Below, piece after piece: positions 30,031-31,784 of a stretch of DNA of 31,784 bases; within the stretch, counting starts at the first letter, position 1; each line of letters begins with the position of its first letter. The DNA is from an uncultured Prevotella sp. GTDB lineage: Bacteria > Bacteroidota > Bacteroidia > Bacteroidales > Bacteroidaceae. The notes beneath the pieces were generated by a model. The model searched no databases and had not been told where the DNA came from. It worked only from the letters and a program-made list of their open reading frames with translations. The stretch lies in assembly GCA_937898715.1 (NCBI GenBank), contig CALEKA010000079.1, positions 1 to 31,784 of the forward strand. Direction: 5' to 3'. The translations under genes were made by a program, and so were the position numbers.

Positions 30031-31224
30031 GCTTGCCAAATACATAGTCAATCAGTTTGGCATTGGCTTCGTTGATTGCAGAGAAGTCCTTCTTAATGTA
30101 TAGATTTGTGATTCTCATACGTTCGTCTACATGGCACAGCATGTCGTTTACTATATATATATAGGTATGCGCACATCGTTTGCTGCAATGGTAGCCATAG
30201 AATGTCTTGCACTATAGAATTGTATATTGTCTAACCCAATTCGTTTTGCAATATCTTTCAATCCGATGTTGAGTGCTCTGTTAAAGTCCTCGTATTTTGT
30301 ATACCTCGAAGAGAAATTGAAAGCGTGCCCATCTTTATTGTTGGTAGTATATTTTCGCAAGATTGGTTTAATTATATCTGGCACATCTATAATCATAAGC
30401 GCCTGGTCACTCCTTCTTTCTCTGGTCTTTGTTCTATTGTATGTGATCTGATTGCCATCGTACTGCGTTATGCCATAAAGATCAACAGCATTCATGCCCA
30501 TTAAGCAGAATGATATGATAAAACAATCTTTAGCTAACTCAGCACGTGTATGCTCTTCTACGTTAAGATTCATGATGGCTCTTATGCTGTCAACACTAAG
30601 AGCTCGTTTAATAGCTACATTTTGTTTTGGCGGTGTGTATTTCCTTAGCGATGCCTTTATTCTGATATTTCCATTGTCATAGTCGTTGTAATGATCTCTA
30701 GCGTCGTTGTAGATCTTCAGTATTGCAGAAGTGTATAGAGATTGCGCCCTCGGTTTCCCATTGAGATAACTCTCGAAATCTCTCATGAGCTGCTCGCTGA
30801 ATTCATTACAGTAGATAACATTTCTCCCCATGAATCGGCAAAACGCATTAAGTGCTGTGGTATAATTTTTTATACCTTTCTTCTTCTCATTCTCCATCAA
30901 CCAGGTTCTTGCATACGAGACAAAGTTTATGCTTCCACTTTCGTCTTTTTCTTTGAGGCGTTCGACAATTTTGTCGAAAGGCATATCATTGATCTCAAGA
31001 TAGAGCGTTTCAAGTTTCTTCCTGTACGAACGTATAAGTTCTTCTCCTCTATCTAGTATACGTTGATTTTTAATCTTGAGAGAAGATGTTAGATCTTTCT
31101 TCTCGGCGACCATAGTTGTTGGTAAGTATGTAGTTTTTCTATTATGGGAAAAACGAATAAAAACGGTAAAGGACTTATCCTCACGTTGTCTGTCTTTGCG
31201 AATCTGAATTTTGAATGTTGCCAT
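29987..31224 (-). pseudogene. Tyrosine integrase, frameshifted at a (TA)6 tract
   Basis: A phage/ICE integrase of the Bacteroidota tyrosine recombinase type. It starts MATFKIQIRKDRQREDKSFT at 31224 (the ORF can be extended upstream to 31284 through iterons but the family starts here). An N-terminal arm-binding domain, a core-binding domain (FCRFMGRNVIYCNEFSEQLM) and the catalytic domain follow, with Arg II in FYSARHSMAT. At 30152-30163 a (TA)6 tract puts the frame into a stop after NDVRIPIYI. One TA fewer would continue as IVNDMLCHVDERMRITNLYI and run to a stop at 29987, restoring the third-motif His and the nucleophile Tyr. As given, the product lacks the nucleophile and should be inactive. 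It may be a decayed gene, a phase-variable state or a sequencing error. Confidence 0.85.
30152..30163. repeat. (TA)6 dinucleotide tract inside the integrase gene
   Basis: Six TA units. Five or eight units keep the integrase in frame; six place a TAG directly after the tract. Confidence 0.9.
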
Positions 31225-31252
31225 GTCTTTTGATTTTATGGTTAAACGTTTC

Positions 31253-31294
31253 TGGAAAACATTTGGAAAACATTTGGAAAACATTTTGGAAAAC
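31253..31294. repeat. 11-bp iterons upstream of the integrase
   Basis: Three perfect head-to-tail copies of TGGAAAACATT (31253-31263, 31264-31274, 31275-31285) and a partial fourth (TGGAAAAC at 31287). The 11-bp period places all copies on one face of the helix. Candidates are arm-type integrase sites, excisionase sites or an operator for the integrase promoter. No clear TAnnTTTG box is seen in 31225-31442, which otherwise holds these iterons and the tRNA terminator. Confidence 0.65.
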
Positions 31295-31401
31295 TATTTC
31301 ATTTTACTTCTGCATTGAAAATAGCACTTGTAATGTTTTTCGCTCTGCGGTGATTGTGATTCGAATATTATATGACTACCGTAAATGCTTGATATTCAAT
31401 A

Positions 31402-31439
31402 GAAAAACGGAGGTCTTCTTTATTAGAAAACCTCCGTTT
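31402..31439 (-). terminator. Terminator downstream of tRNA-His
   Basis: AAACGGAGGT (31405-31414) and ACCTCCGTTT (31430-31439) form a 10-bp stem; on the minus strand the T-run TTTTTC follows. It separates tRNA-His from the integrase. Confidence 0.8.
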
Positions 31440-31442
31440 GAG

Positions 31443-31520
31443 TGGGGTGCTTAGTGGGATTCGAACCCACGACATTCAGAACCACAATCTGACGCTCTAA
31501 CCAACTGAACTATAAGCACC
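31443..31520 (-). tRNA. tRNA-His(GTG), probable integration site
   Basis: On the minus strand the gene starts GGTGCTTATAG. The acceptor stem pairs GGTGCTTA with TAAGCACC, including the extra G-1:C73 pair diagnostic of tRNA-His. The anticodon stem TCAGA/TCTGA encloses TTGTGGT, anticodon GTG. The T arm is GTGGG-TTCGAAT-CCCAC and CCA is encoded (31443-31445). The neighbouring integrase gene suggests that the 3' half of this tRNA is the attachment core; the matching copy at the other prophage end would be outside the window. Confidence 0.93.
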
Positions 31521-31784
31521 ATCATGTCTTTCTCTTGGAAAGCGATGCAAAAGTACGGACTTTTTCTCAAACTACCAAGCGTTCGCCCAATTATTTTATA
31601 AAAAAGTGCGTTTTTTGTGTATTTAGCCCTTTTTTAGGGGTAATAGCATGTTGGAATACGCATTCTTGGGGCGTTCTTGCTTAAGCCGACGCGAGGACGC
31701 GTCGCCCCCAGTATTGGCTGAAAACTTGCAGGATGTATTACTTATTACTTTTTACTTATTACTTGAATACTGCAAGGATGTATT
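31521..31784. other. Host intergenic region with tRNA promoter and short repeats
   Basis: No gene is seen. On the minus strand TACTTTTG (31548-31555) with TTG at 31576-31578 (20-bp spacer) is the tRNA-His promoter. Further right is a G+C-rich stretch (GACGCGAGGACGCGTCGCCC). Then two copies of GCA(A)GGATGTATT (31728-31739 and 31772-31784) flank A+T-rich TTATTACTT repeats. This style of intergenic DNA is common in Bacteroidales chromosomes. Confidence 0.6.

Noticed and set aside
30152..30163. Programmed ribosomal frameshift in the integrase
   Set aside because: A -1 shift would restore the frame, but the TA tract is not a canonical slippery heptamer and no downstream stimulatory structure is evident; replication slippage or error is simpler.
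31225..31284. N-terminal extension of the integrase
   Set aside because: The extension is translated from the 11-bp iterons; integrases of this group begin with a short MATFKI-type strand, at 31224.

Overview
The window is the late-gene half and the right-hand end of a prophage in a member of the Bacteroidota, most likely a Bacteroidales host such as Prevotella or Bacteroides. The host assignment rests on the promoters, which follow the Bacteroidota pattern (a TTG element, about 19-21 bp, then TAnnTTTG), on A-rich leaders that mostly lack Shine-Dalgarno sequences, and on protein families typical of Bacteroidales phages. A gp10-like stabilisation protein, a P22-type portal and the absence of any tape-measure, sheath or tail-tube gene suggest a podovirus-like virion.

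Layout. (1) 1-9.5 kb, plus strand: the C-terminal part of a very large virion protein cut by the window edge, three tandem paralogous small proteins interrupted by a HAD-fold protein that has lost catalytic residues, a small terminase-like protein, a large gp10-like protein and the large terminase. (2) 9.5-10.0 kb: one short minus-strand gene and a divergent promoter region. (3) 10.0-15.9 kb: scaffold-like protein, a 64-residue protein that copies the N-terminus of the capsid protein, major capsid protein, a capsid accessory protein, portal and connector. (4) 15.9-21.1 kb: four fibre or appendage genes built from shared modules. (5) 21.2-22.9 kb: lysis cassette made of a membrane coiled-coil protein, holin, zinc amidase and a protein with unimolecular-spanin topology.

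(6) 23.0-28.0 kb: accessory cargo of lower G+C. It holds a small HTH protein, an XRE/ImmA gene with a partner of unknown function, an Abi_2 HEPN gene preceded by its own promoter and a structured ~95-nt RNA and followed by an overlapping STAS-like gene, and a HigB/HigA-ImmA toxin-antitoxin pair. The Abi and HigBA modules are bracketed by two families of palindromic direct repeats, which looks like cassette insertion. (7) 28.0-29.9 kb: three more phage structural-type genes. (8) 30.0-31.5 kb: a tyrosine integrase whose last ~55 codons, including the nucleophile tyrosine, are put out of frame by a (TA)6 tract, then three 11-bp iterons and a tRNA-His gene that is the probable attachment site. Host intergenic DNA follows. 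The left end of the prophage and the early replication and repressor genes lie outside the window.

The points most worth following up are the RNA/Abi_2/STAS cassette, the integrase frameshift in a dinucleotide tract, the repeat-bracketed cassettes, the small capsid N-arm homologue, the pseudo-HAD protein and the modular fibre genes. All function calls are from motif recognition by eye; no database search was run.
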